NCBI GenBank assembly: GCA_013397695.1
Contig: VYZI01000012.1
Coordinates: forward strand, 6,150,372-6,214,371
DNA length: 64,000 nt
Source of the DNA: Centropus unirufus
Lineage: Eukaryota; Chordata; Aves; Cuculiformes; Centropidae
Direction of reading: 5' to 3'
Positions 1-13,200 of the stretch are shown here, piece by piece (the first letter of the stretch is position 1; every line of letters begins with the position of its first letter). A program made the translations under genes and the position numbers. The notes beneath the pieces were generated by a model. The model was not told where the DNA came from. It saw only the letters and a list, made by a program, of their open reading frames with translations, and searched no databases.

Positions 1-3000
1 GCAATTCTGAGTCTCTAATCAAAACGTGTTTCCCGAACTGGAACCTCAGACTGGCAAATGTTATTCTTCATGTCAAATTTTAAATGGAACACATTAGGTA
101 TAAAATCCAATTTCTCAACAATCTAGAACATGTCCATTAGTAAACAAATGTTTTAATTTCACCCTGCCTTATGTAATCCTGGCAAGAGCCTTTTCTCATA
201 AGTCAAGGTTCACTTTATTGCATTGCAATCTTCGAGAGATACAAGCAAAGAGAAGTTTACTAATTTTAACTTACACTGCCCGTAATGAATTGCAAGTCAA
301 TTTAATTAACAGTAGTTTCTCATCATTTGTAGTTCCCTAAATTATTTTAATTCACATCATTATATCTCTACCCCTCTTTCACTTGTAAAGTCACTGACGT
401 TTCCTTACAACACAAAGTCTGTCTATACCATCTTGTCATTTAAATACCAGAGACAAAACTTTTAGTGCAAAACCATATGAAAGAATATATGGTGGGTGGA
501 TAAAGATGCTCCATCATTTCAAAATACAGTGAAAAAGTGTGTCATAGTTGCACCAAGAGCCCATGGTGAAGACAACATTACATTAAAATACACATCATGG
601 AGCACATTCTCAAAGAGATAAGCTTAACTGTATTTGCACAAGAGTAGAGATTTTTTCCACCATGCTTAGCAGAGCTGTAATATTTATAAAGAAAAACAAT
701 CTTACAGCTAGTGATGGCCAAAATGTGCCACATATGTAGTGGCACTACTTTCTTAGACCACAAAAGAAAGGACATTTTTTTGCAATCCTGTTATTCAAGG
801 GTTGCCTTTCTGATGGTGTCAACTACTTAGATATGCTGCATAATAATTATTTTATCCATATGTATGAAAGCAAATCTCTTAGAATCTTTGTTACGCTTAT
901 CTGCTGCAAGCATCAAGATTGAATTTGATTTAATTTTTTTAAAAAAATCAAATGTATACTTAGACAATCCATTTTCAACATCAAAATGAATATACTATTA
1001 TTTGCTACTATCACTTCTTACTAAGAGCAATTGCTTAATGCTCTGTCATAACTACAACTCAGAATACTTTCTTTGCCACACTGATTCTCTTCACTTTACA
1101 CACCCACACAAGTCCCCAGAACCTACTGTGCATAAGGCAGCAGTGCGGTAGTATTCAAGGAGGATTAAAGGACTAAGACCAAGTACTTCCTAAGTATTGC
1201 TGCCTGAGCTGTTGTTTTAAACAAGAGCAAAAATAATGTAGTATGTAGTTAAAAATAATGTAGTCTTCCACGTGCTGTTCAAAACGTATAGATATGCACT
1301 CAAAACCCATGCAGAATTAGAAAGATTGTACTCTACATTTTGCAAAGGACCTTTAAAGTGCTCCTGTAAGACAGTTTGACCTTCAGAAAGTATAGGAGAA
1401 ATGGTCCAAAATTCCTCCAGCTTGTGTACTTCTTCTCTAAAGCTTTAGCCAAGAATAATGACATCTGGCTTTTTGAAAGATTCAATACACCGAACCTTAA
1501 AATAAGGTTGTGGAAGTATGTGTCCTAATAAGCTTGATCAGTGACAGAGAGTAAATCAGATGTCTGATCTTTGTGAAACATCTGGTGGAAACTCCAAATG
1601 CTGTATGCTGAGTTTTGAATCTTCATTAGTTAGTTCATGGAATCTTTAATGATCTTTTAATTCCTTCTGAACATAAATACAAAGGAAATAGCATGTGAAC
1701 TGAAGAATGGCTTGCTTGAACAATGGCTGCAGAGACATCTACTTCTGCTCAGTGTTATTTTAGCATTTCAATTTCAAATCTATTTCATCTAGCTCTGGTG
1801 AGACTAAGCCTCTGAGGGTCCTATCCACAGATATTCTGAATTCATAGTAGTCAGCTGCAGAGATTCCTAGATAGGAGGAACATCATATCCCCTGTGTCAG
1901 CCAGTACTTTGTTCAGAGATAAAGAGGAGGAAATAAGACAGAAGGCTGCTGAAAACACAGATGCTCACATTTCTTCTGCTAGAAACAGAAAAAAGATTTA
2001 TTTCTTCTTATCATAAATCACAGGTTTTCTCTTATTGCTTTGCTTTAGACTTTCAATCAGTGCTGACGGCTGTAAATAGCCACATGCTTGAGCAAATCTA
2101 AATTGTCTAGTGGAAAAGCCTCCCCTTTCTCTCCCTGCCCTGTCTGATTGATTTCATGATTACTGGAGAATTCGCTGTATCACACATTTTGTTTGTATTG
2201 TAAATTCATCCAAAATAGTTGATGTCACCCATCCAATTTTTGTTTCCATATTCAAATACAAGCTCCCACTCCTCTGTCAGCATCGCCAATATATCTATGT
2301 CTTCTTACCAAATAACCGTAGCACACCATATGTTGCAGAATTGTTCTGGATTTTCACCAGCTTAGTTTAAAATTCAGCCCTTAGTGTGAGCATATTTCAT
2401 CCATGGAGAGATGCAGTAGTAGATCATTTTCTCTACCACACTTGGAGACATTAACTGTTTGTCACATTGAGTCTTAGCATATTGATTCCTTTACCCCCAC
2501 TATCCAAATAAAGCATCTGGGCAGTTGGGTTACCCAAGATGTTTTGTGATCTTTGTGCTTTCTTTATTGGTAAAATCAGGGGAAAGGAGCATCTCGTATC
2601 AATATATCATAGTGGCTGAGCAGTGCTTGCTTGCTCTTAACAGTGATTTTTCAAAAGCCTGGTGGGAGCCATGAGTCAGATACCCCATCAGAGGCTACGA
2701 AAAACAGTGGGACTGTATAGAAAAGGAAGCCTTAGCCTTCAGTGCCAAAGGAGCAAATTTTTCAAAGCAAGATCTTGTCAGGAAAGTGTATCCCAGTATC
2801 AGCAGTCCAAATAATGATAAATCTTAACTACCTACAGTCATGAAACTTTGCTAATAAAAAAAACCTGAGCTCTGCAAAAATACACTGCATTCTTTTTATC
2901 TTTTATTTTCTTTAAATTCTTTAGGATTCATACTTCCATACTTTCATCTAAAAGCATATGAAAGCATTTTGGAAAACAGAATTTGAGAACCTTACACAGT

Positions 3001-6000
3001 AACCTCACCAGAGCTGCAAAAGCATCACTGCATATAAAATTTATACAAGTTTAAAAGTTAGATAAGTCCTATATTTAGAAGCAGAATTTTACAAAAACTT
3101 TGGGTTTTTTTGTGGGTTTGCATTATTTTTGTTACAATTTTACATGCCTGTCTTGTGTCTTGCAGCCAGTGGAAATGTTTCCTAGGAAGAGAAAATGAAG
3201 GGTTTTCTACTATCTGCATAATCCACCAGAAAGTACTGTTTTCTGGATTGTATTCTGCTACTGAGTTCCACAGACTTTCACTGTAGTTATACAAGCTACA
3301 AGCAAAAGGCAGCCAGAAGGGAAATTCTCAAGTAAAGATGATCCAATCCTTGTTCAGTTGCAAATGTATTCAGAAAGATCTCTCCTTTCTCTTTTCCTGT
3401 TCTGCTTTTTTGGTCAGCCCATTAAAGATGATAAGCATGACTTTTTTTCTCACCATTCAGGCTCTGTCACGCTATTACAGCATTTACAGTTCTCATCCTC
3501 ATGTTCACTGTGGGTATTTTCTGGAAAGAAGCAGATTCTCCTGTTCAGAAAACACCTGCTGTCACTTCATATCATTTTCCTTCTGCCAGATCTCAGTAAT
3601 GAGCTCTTTTAAGGGTTGCCTGGAGAATGGGGACAGGTTGGTAATCACATTCTAGTAAGTTAAGAAAAAATCTAACCCATAATCACATCTGTAAAGGAGT
3701 TTTTCCCCATCTGCCTTCTGCTTGCGGACTTGATCCCGTATCCACAGAAAGCAGCGAGAAGAATCCCACTGACTTTGGACCAGAACCTGGAAGACTTTTG
3801 TGAAAGGTATATTGAGAATATTTGTGGTAAACTTCAGCTACTCGCATTTGTGGAAGTTACTGTGCTTGTGGTGCAGAAAAAGAAATGCAAGAGATCCTGA
3901 CCTTGCAAACACTTGCCTTTGTGAGCAGCCCTCTGCTGTGCAAATAGCTTTTCATCAGTGCCTTTATTTGCCTCAATCCTTTCAGGTACATTAAAGATTT
4001 ATAACAAGAATGCTATAGACAATGAAGTTCTGTGCCAGCTTGTTTTCTAATAGTGATGCGATTTAAATTAGGTGTGGAACAAAGGAAATGATGTTTTAAA
4101 GGAGAAATGAAAGCATAATACAAGCACAAATTAAATTTGGTTACAAATAGAACTTAAGTAGACAGAATAACTTATCTTATGAAGAAATACTGTGCCCAGG
4201 GAGAATGTTGTGTATAGCACCCTATAGCATGAGATTTGATTTAAACTGCCCTTTAGACATTCATAGATCTCAATATGTAGCCCACTGGAGCAAACCAGCA
4301 CAGGGATATGACTTTTTCTCAGTATTTACTTCATAAACCCTCATAAAACTGAGATTTTGGTAAAAAATAATAAGTGCACACAAATTCAGCAGTATCTCTG
4401 AACGAAACCAATCCCCCAATAAATAAAGAGTTGGACAGGCAATGAAAACAGCCTATAATCTCCAGGAAAGTGTCCTTTAACAATATTCAGTACTAAAGTA
4501 TTTATTGTCTTTAAGAGAAAAAGCAACATGTCACCTGAATGGGTCCCAGCTGGATATCCCTGTCTCTCTTGATAAAAGTAGCTGACCATTCAGCAAGCAG
4601 CTGAGGGAAGGGGTATATTTATAAGCTGCTTAATTTCAAGCTCACTAGACAAGACTTGTATAGCAGGCAGTCAAGTCACAGGAAAGGCTGATATTAGTAT
4701 TTTTTTCCAAAACTATACTGTGACAACACTGATATAAAAGGACACTCTCTAGCTGTTAGGAAGAACAATCGATGCAGAAATCATCACTGACCATAAATAG
4801 TGAATAATAGTAAAATACAGAGTGGGAATTTTGTATGAAATTGTGTGCACACAAATACAGGTGCAAATCTTAGAGTTCACCTGTGAGGCTTACACCAGCT
4901 GCCTGTTAAAAAGGCTGCTAAGACAGACTTGAGAGCCACTGAAGCCCACTAACTATACCAAGTTTGTGTAGCTTCTATCCACAGCAGGAGAGGAACACAG
5001 TAATTTTCTTAGGAAACAAAGAACACAAAGATTTTTTTCTATTACTCTTTTTCATTTGATTTGATGATTTTTGCTTGGTTTGGTTTTTTTACTACTCATC
5101 TACAAGAGATGGCCTTGCTGAGTTTTCTCCCATGAGCTTATAGACCCGGAGAAACAATACCTTATGAGCACAGTTCCCTACCCCTGCCTACAGGTAAGGG
5201 AAGCACAGATTAAATACAACAGAGATTGAGCTAAAATGTGCTATTAGAACGTGTCATAATCAACAGAACATCCTTCCTTTGGCTCCCCTGCAGCTAGGGT
5301 CTTGCTCTAAAAGTGATGTTGAGTTTTCAGGTATTTAATCAAACAGTTGCTTGCTCATAAAAAAACATCGGAACTGACTGCTAGGCTTTTTTTCCTTTTG
5401 GCTAGTGCTCAAGCATAAACGTATTAAGCATGGAACAAACTCTTTGGTGGTATTTCCCTGGGCTTCGAATATCTGAACTTGCTATATGTGCAGTAGCTGA
5501 AATCTATGAGCCTACACATCACTTCTCAATAGGCAGGATCAGTCTTGCTATTTATAAAAAATGAGTTCCATTGCTATAATAGCAATACGGTGCCCACAGA
5601 TTCAAAATTTAACTGTGTATGTAAACAGGCTGCCCTCAAAACCATTTATGTACTCCAGTTGACTTCAGTGGGCAGTTTGGTACCAGAGGACCCCGATGAA
5701 TTCTTCTTAGTTAAAATTCACTGAAGTTACAGTTTAAAGCTAGATTTGAAAGACTAGCTGTGCAAGGGAACCACGGGTGCAATCAACCAAGGCTGAGCAT
5801 TTTTATGGTCTGTGATTTAGTGATTTAAACTTATTTGGTTTCTGAGGTGTTCTGAGAGCTCATAGGCAGTCTATTACTCTGCCTCAGCTGACAAGAAGTA
5901 ACTTCTAAAGATACATTACCCTGGTTGCTTGCTGTCTTGAAAACATAACCCTACCACATTGCAAGTCTTATTAGAATAAAAAGTCTGCAACCCTATCTGC

Positions 6001-9000
6001 AGTTATGGCCATATTATGTGTTATGTCATAGTAATAACTGGAAGAGATCAACATGGACTTTGCTAGACATGGCTGTCACACAGCTTTGAGAGCCACTTTT
6101 TCAGGTGAATGAGGTAAAGAGAGACTTTTCATCTCCAGGAAACTTGGGCCTTTCTAGTGCACTTCTAAGCCTTGGCCAGCTGGAAGCAGACCCTACAGGA
6201 AGCTACTGTAGAGCTTATTTGGAAGCTGACAGAAATGTAAAGAACTGAAATTGGCATCTGCAAGGAGGTTTTGTGGAGTCAACGCTTTCTAAGCAGAGGA
6301 CAGAGAGAGATTTGGCAAGGTTGGTGCATATGTTATTGACATTCTATGTCACAAAGGGGTAAGCCCAGATCAAACTCTGATCCAGCTCAACTTGCAGTGG
6401 TCTTGAAGCCCATGTTTCCCAGGTGTATGACTTATGCAATGCTGTGAGGCTTAGATCACAGCCTCTGTGTGGGCAGGTGAGTCTTCAGAGGCTGTCAGAA
6501 AACAAATACGTAAAAAACCCCTGTTTTTGCTCTAAATTGGTATTCTGCATTCCCTACTATCCACCCACCACAGATAAAGCTTTTATGTGGATGGCTGTCA
6601 GAGAGTTAGTATGGAAATGTTAAGAAAGGGAATAATTATGCCTGCTTTAGGTTGTTAAAACTGAAACACTTTTAAAAAGGAATCATTCAGAAATGGAAAT
6701 CGATGATGGTTGGCATCGTACTCGGAACATTGCCTTGGAATACTGAAGTGCACAAATGCTTTGCTGATATTTTGAACACAGTGCAGAAGAATTTTCCAAG
6801 TGATTTTCCATTTCACAGCAAGAAAAATATTGCGTTTTTTTATTTACATATTTGTAGCTTAAGCAAGTAGCTGCATAGCATTAACATGTACAGCAATTTT
6901 TAAAAATTAATAGTGAAGAAGGAAATAACTCTGGCACTTTTAGCAGGATTTTATCTATTGGATTTGGTAGGAATGGGATATTCTCTATAAACAAGATCTT
7001 GTTTCCTTATTTGCATAGGGATCAGAACTGGTTTTTTTATTTTTATTTTCTTTCCTCCTGACAAGGGGTTCCTGTAATCTCCTTATGCTCCTACATTAAA
7101 ATCTTCTTCCTCCAACTGATGCTTAGTACAAAACTATTTACTACTGCATTATCACCACACCAAGGAAATAATCACTACCTCAAATTCCTTTCTCAGTCCA
7201 AGTTGTGATCCTAGACACAGAGAAGCCCTTGGATCACTCAAAGGACTTTGCAATCACTGTTTCTCTGGTCCAAGACCATGGACAATAACCAACAGTATTA
7301 GTACGGTGTTTCAAACATATTTTCTGCAAGAACCCAACTTTGACTCTGATCAGATAATTTTGAAGAAAAAGTGTCTTTTTCAAAGAGCACATTTAGTTTC
7401 TTTGTCTTTTTTTCTGTGAACAAAACCCATGCACATGCTAATCACTCGAGGGTTTTTGTTGTTGTTTAAGTCTGTCAGTATAGTTTGCGTAAAATGAAAA
7501 ATAAGGAATTTAAACTGGAAATTTAAACACAGTTGAAAAGTTTTTAGCCCATTGATAGAGCAAGCCTCATTCTGGAAAAGCAAACCCAGGAATGCCTTAC
7601 CCTGGAACTAGAACAGCACCACCAAGTTGCTCTGTTATACAGAGGGGAATCTGCTGTGTTGGAAGGAATTCTTTGAAAGCACCGAACTAGAGCTGCGGCT
7701 CCTCTGCTCTCACACTTTCCCCGCTGTCCTTTTCCTTCTTTTCATTGCATGATCCAACATAGTTTCTTGCCTATCAAATTTCTGGAAAATCTAATCAGTT
7801 TGATCAGGAAAAGGAAAGTTTCTTCACTAGCTCTATTCGATTCACAAGTTTTCCTGAAAGAAGAGGATCTTTGAACAGCAGCAGGGTATACAACTGCAAG
7901 CAGACATTAACTTTATTATGCAACTACACAATAGTAATTTTCTGAAATATCTGGAAGCTCTTCACAGAGAAACTCAGCAATTTTTAGAGCAGTTTAAGCC
8001 ATAAAATACATTAGTAACCATCAGGGGAAACAAGAATAGCTGTTCCTTCAACATTTTTTGAATGATTAGACTAATTTTCAACCTTTCCTGTACATGATCT
8101 ATTATTTAATATCCCACCTTACTTCATATCAGCAAACATCATCTTTCTATACTAAATCTTTGTTTTTCCTCTATTATTAATGCATTTTCCACTAAGATAA
8201 TGGATTTTTACAAAATGCCGCCGCAACAGAGATCAGAAAGCAGTAGCAGCTGCAAACAAGGCTTCAGATTGCTGTGCCAGTTCTCCCAAGTGCAGTGCCA
8301 TGTCACTGCTGCTATTAAACATATTCCTCACCTTGAAAGCCAAATCAAAGAGAATTTTTAAACAAGGAAAAAAATCAGAAGACCGAATGTGGAGAGGTGA
8401 GGGAAGCTAGATCTGATCCAGTACTTAGTAGGATAAGCGAAACCAGAATTAGGCTTTCTTAATGACTTCAATGTTCTTTTCTGTATTTGTATTACAATGA
8501 AATAAAAACCAGTATATGCTCTAACTATAACATTATGTCAGAGGGAAAAGAAGGGAGTCAGTCAAGTTTCTACAGTTTTTCAGCTTTTCCTATATAACAC
8601 ATGGGCTAACTATTCCTTTTTTTCCCCCAGTTGATCTCATTGCAAGATTGTCTTAATGAGCTTTCCCCTCATGATCTGAAGAGCTGAGTACAAAGAATGA
8701 ACTCAATTTTTAAATATATTTACTGGACAATTTTTTCTGATTTCTATTCTTTATGGTTTCTTCTCTTTGTATTAGCATTTTATTTTTTTCCCCACAGAGC
8801 AATGGCTGATGTAAACTTGTATTTGATTAATCTGTCATTCTGAGCTCATGTACAAATTGGCATGCAGGATGTTAAGTAATTAGTAAAGAACTTGTAAAAA
8901 TGCATTTAGCAAGTGTGAATGCATTTGAATCAATAATAGTTGTGTCTTCAAAATAGCATAGATAATTCTACAAATCTCTTTCTTTGATCTCAGTAACCTT

Positions 9001-10190
9001 CTGAAAACCCACTGTTTACAAACATGACACTAGTGTGAGCACAGAACAAAAAATCTGGGGTAATTTGCTTTCAAACTTTCTGAAAAATACACTCCATTTG
9101 CTTGTACAGCAGGAGGACTATAGGGACACGAAAGGGTGCTGCAAAAATCACCACTCCATAAAGTCCTTTCTGGTTACTGTATAGAAAAGGAATTTTTGAA
9201 GTAATAAAAGCACTTTTTCAACAGATTACCAAAAAAAAAAATAGGTTGAAAAAAAATAGTTTCCAGTTGCTGAATCTAAAAAAAGCAATCAAGTGCTTGC
9301 AGAGGGAAGAAACCACAATTCTCCTTTGCAAATAGGAAGCAATGATGAGAAGATGGTGCTAAAGAAAATAGTTCTACTCCAGCTACGGGAAAGATTCGTA
9401 TATAATCAACTTCTGTTTGCTGAATAGCGATTGCTGACACAGTTCTAGGCAAGCTGATATTGTTTTCCCTGCTTGAGTGACATAGCAATAATAAATGCAT
9501 TTATTATTCATTAAAAGACGTCCAAGTATTTTAACATGCCTCAGCATTTCCAAAGAGCTTTCACAGCAATACAATACCCTTCTCACCTTATTTGCCATAT
9601 TCATATCTAAATATTATAGTTTGCAGTTTAAATTTTCTGAGTATTGGCAGGAGGAAGGTAATTCTCTTCACCACATGTTATGGATAATGTACGATGGGAG
9701 AGGTGGCTTTGGCAGGACAGTGGGAGCTTATCTTGCTGGAGCATTGGACCTAGCATCAAGATACCCGTGTTCTCTCTCTGGTGACACTGCAGACTGACTT
9801 AAGACAAGAAATATAGGCCGCTGCTGAAAATTTGAGCTGAGTTTGTATACAGAGCTCAAGCCCATCCAGATGACTCCCCAGGCAGTCAATATACATTTCT
9901 GCAAAATAACCACAAAAACTAACAAAGTCAGGACACTTTCCTTTTTTCTTTTGACAATTTATGTCAGTGAACATTTCCAGGCAGAATGGGGAGTCAGTTA
10001 GGTATCCAGAGTCAAAACCTTAAGGAGAAGATTTACTCTTTAAACAAAAAAAAGGCCTTATACACAGCTCAGTTCTCCCATATATTAAAAGGGGATTAAT
10101 AAAATTCACTAATCTCAGGGGGTATGAAGTGTGGAAAAGGCTGTTTATGAGGTAAAAGTAGACCCATATATGGATGCTCCAGCATGTGCA
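1..10190. other. Gene-free AT-rich intergenic DNA (or CTXND1 5' intron)
   Basis: I see no coding exon here. Open frames are all short (about 105 codons or fewer), occur on both strands and show no recognisable domain. The base composition is AT-rich with few CpGs and with short homopolymer runs, for example A-runs near 9,229-9,260. From synteny this side should lead toward ARNT2. CTXND1 5' untranslated exons could also lie here, but none can be recognised from sequence alone. A TAAT-rich stretch at about 8,600-8,960 is reported as a finding. Confidence 0.6.
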
Positions 10191-10195
10191 TACAT

Positions 10196-10252
10196 TGTTT
10201 TGTGTAGTTTGGGTTTTACATATAAATATATATATTTTATATATATATATGC
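10196..10252. repeat. AT-rich simple repeat (TA/TATAT)
   Basis: This is a low-complexity run of alternating T and A, with a (TA)n core near 10,218-10,250 interrupted by short T runs. It looks like an ordinary dinucleotide microsatellite with interruptions. No function is implied. Confidence 0.75.
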
Positions 10253-13200
10253 AGCAAAAATAAGAAAGGAAGGAGGTATCAAAATGTAGTCTTGCATTTT
10301 TCTCTGCTTGCTATTTGGAAGCAAATCTTGCATTGCTGACTTGACTGGCCAGAAGACCCCAGTCTACATTTGCATGATGAAGAGCCCTGCATAGCATTTT
10401 CACGGGTACCACTGCATGCCAAAAGAGATGGAAGATGATTTATGGACTTTTTTGTTTATGGGAATAAATGAGGACAGAATCATGCATAGTTCACTGTGTT
10501 CCAAATAATTCCTTGAGGTTATAAAGTTTGTGCAGCCCTGTCTTACAGGTTTATGTCAGCATAAGATAAAAATCATGGGAAGCGAACTACTGAAGCGAAA
10601 TGCATGGGGAACAAACAAAAGTTCATAGTGCTGTGGGAGATGAATTTATCTACAACTGAACTATATCAGCAATGGAGAAGGGCCAAGTTTTATTCCTGCT
10701 TAATGCTTGGTGCTCCAGTGAAATACTCCTTGGTTGTATTATTGTCACCGAGTAAACTCTATCCATACACAGAGTCCTGCAAAGTTTAGGGCATACGCAA
10801 ACAAATCTGAAGTCTAAAGACTTTTTCATCTTGAAAGATTGCTACTTGAAGCATCTAACAGCAGGTACCAATACTGTCCTGCTAACTACAGTCATGGAAG
10901 TCATTCATTGAGATAAAAGCAGGCTGCAATATGATAGACAATAAAAGCGGGATAGTATACTTTAAGCAACATGGATGTGATTGCTGCCATTTCTCGGAGT
11001 TCAGAGGCACTATAGACATGATCCTACATGACTCAAGCTGGCAGGAACATCTCACTGGCATGCAAAATAAGGCTGAAAAGGAATGGACGAAAGTCCATTG
11101 ATATTCATACTATTTACTGCATGTCTCCCAAATAAGATTATGGAACTCCACATTTTTAATAGATGATTCCCAGCCTGTTTAGTCTTCCAAGTCTGGACTG
11201 CGACAGAACTGCCATTCATGATTTTTAACACATCCAAGGACTGAAGCCTGTTTTTGTCGTTTATTAACTTCAAAATAGAACATGAATCTGCTTGTTTTAA
11301 CTCTGGCCAGCAGCTTGTTGCAAGGAGTTCTTCTTGGTACATTAACTCTTGCTTTCATACTTGTACAATAAGATCAGGCATGCGAAAACCAGCTGTTGTT
11401 TGGGGCAAGGGCTACAAAAGTGGTTATAGGAAGCTGTGGTCTCAATAAGTGTGGGATTAGATTCATTTACAAAATGTGAAAGTTCCACATTTGTAAATGT
11501 GCTCAGAAAAGGTTCTGTACTAAGAAGAGAAGCCTCCTGAAATAGATTTCTGTCTCCCTGGTCCAATTTCCCCATTCTTTTATATTTCTTTAAAGAGTGA
11601 TGGTTTTGTCCACAGAATAAATGGCCATTGATTTGAGTTTCTAATGACTGCTAGGTCAGGCTAGCTATATATTTGCTTAATTAACTTCTCTGACCTTCCT
11701 CCCTTTTAATACTCAGGATGACAAACTTCCATTTTACCAGCTGTGTGGATGTTAGTCTGGACCACTTATAATGTCAAAGGCTTTGTATTAATTTAATAAG
11801 CAAGTTATTTCCAGCCATTTTTTTTTTGCAAATATGCCTGGTCAGCGTAGATTTATGACTTGTTTTTTTCAGCTCAGTCTGATATCATTTGTCACATGGA
11901 TTTAAATTAATGCATGCACATTGACCTACAGGAAGGAGATAGTTACTGTTCCTTGATATATGAGAAAATAATCTGAATTCATGAAGGATTTCAGATAAAT
12001 GCATAAATTTTTAAAATTAGAAAGTTCCTTCCTACGTGTAATTAGCAATGCTTAAGTTTTCTGCCTTAACAGTCAATATTAGAGGTGAAGATTGGGAAGA
12101 TAAGTACCATATCCTGTACAAAGGCTGCAATGTATAGGATACTTTATGTGTGATCCAGAAGAACACACAAATACTTAGACCGAGTGTTTAAGTCTGGCAG
12201 AATTATTTGGACTTAAATTAACAGTCAAAGGCATGGGAATATGGCTCCTATATCCCGGATAGGAACCTCTGGTTCATTTAAGTCTGTACGAATCTGAGAA
12301 CTTAAATGCAATTGGGTATCTTGCCTTTAGTGCTTCACTTCTCAAGGCTGTCCCAAGTACATATTTAAAGTTATGCATAGGCTTAAACCCTTCAGTGAAA
12401 ACTGCATTTAGAGAAGTGATCAAAAATTATATTATCAACCTGACTCTTACATACCCGCAAATTAAATTTATTTTGACAACAGGTTAGCATAAGACACATC
12501 TGAGACAGCCTAGAGTTATATGGATTGCATGATTTAATACTCTATAATTAAAAAACAAGGTCTAGAGAAGCTGCCTTTCAAATGTTAAGGTTCTGCCATG
12601 ATTCGGTTGTCCGCCTGCATGCAAGTAAACTGGAGCCGTTGCCATACTATTTCATGGAAAAGTATTAAGTCAGCAATTTATTTAGTCTGTTTAAATGAAG
12701 TGGGATAAAACACTGTGCTAGTATTGCCATGATGATTATGGTGTTATTATTTATATATGTATATAACCTGTACTACAGCCAACTCCAAGGCACCTCAGAA
12801 GTGCGCTTCTCATTCTTTGGCTAAAGAAGAAAGCCTTCATGACAAGGGCAATATAAATAATATTTTCATTCTAGGACCCTACAGAAAACTACTTTTCCTA
12901 GAATTTTCCATGCACAGGCAGAGAAAACAGAACCTTGGTTTTACTCTCTCGTCTTACAGGGAGATATTAACTTTTTGTTTCCATCTCTGAGAAATTAAGG
13001 ATAAGCCGACCTTGCATCAGAATAGATGGAGTCCCAGGTCTGAAAACCACACAGATGAGAAACTCACTTCCTATCTCCATGCTTCTCTGACTCAAGGTCC
13101 TGTTACTGGGATACACCTAGACATGGCATTCCTCACCATACTCACTTGGGATAAGGGATATTTTTCCACTTGTCCATCCCAAACTATGCATCCTGCTCCC

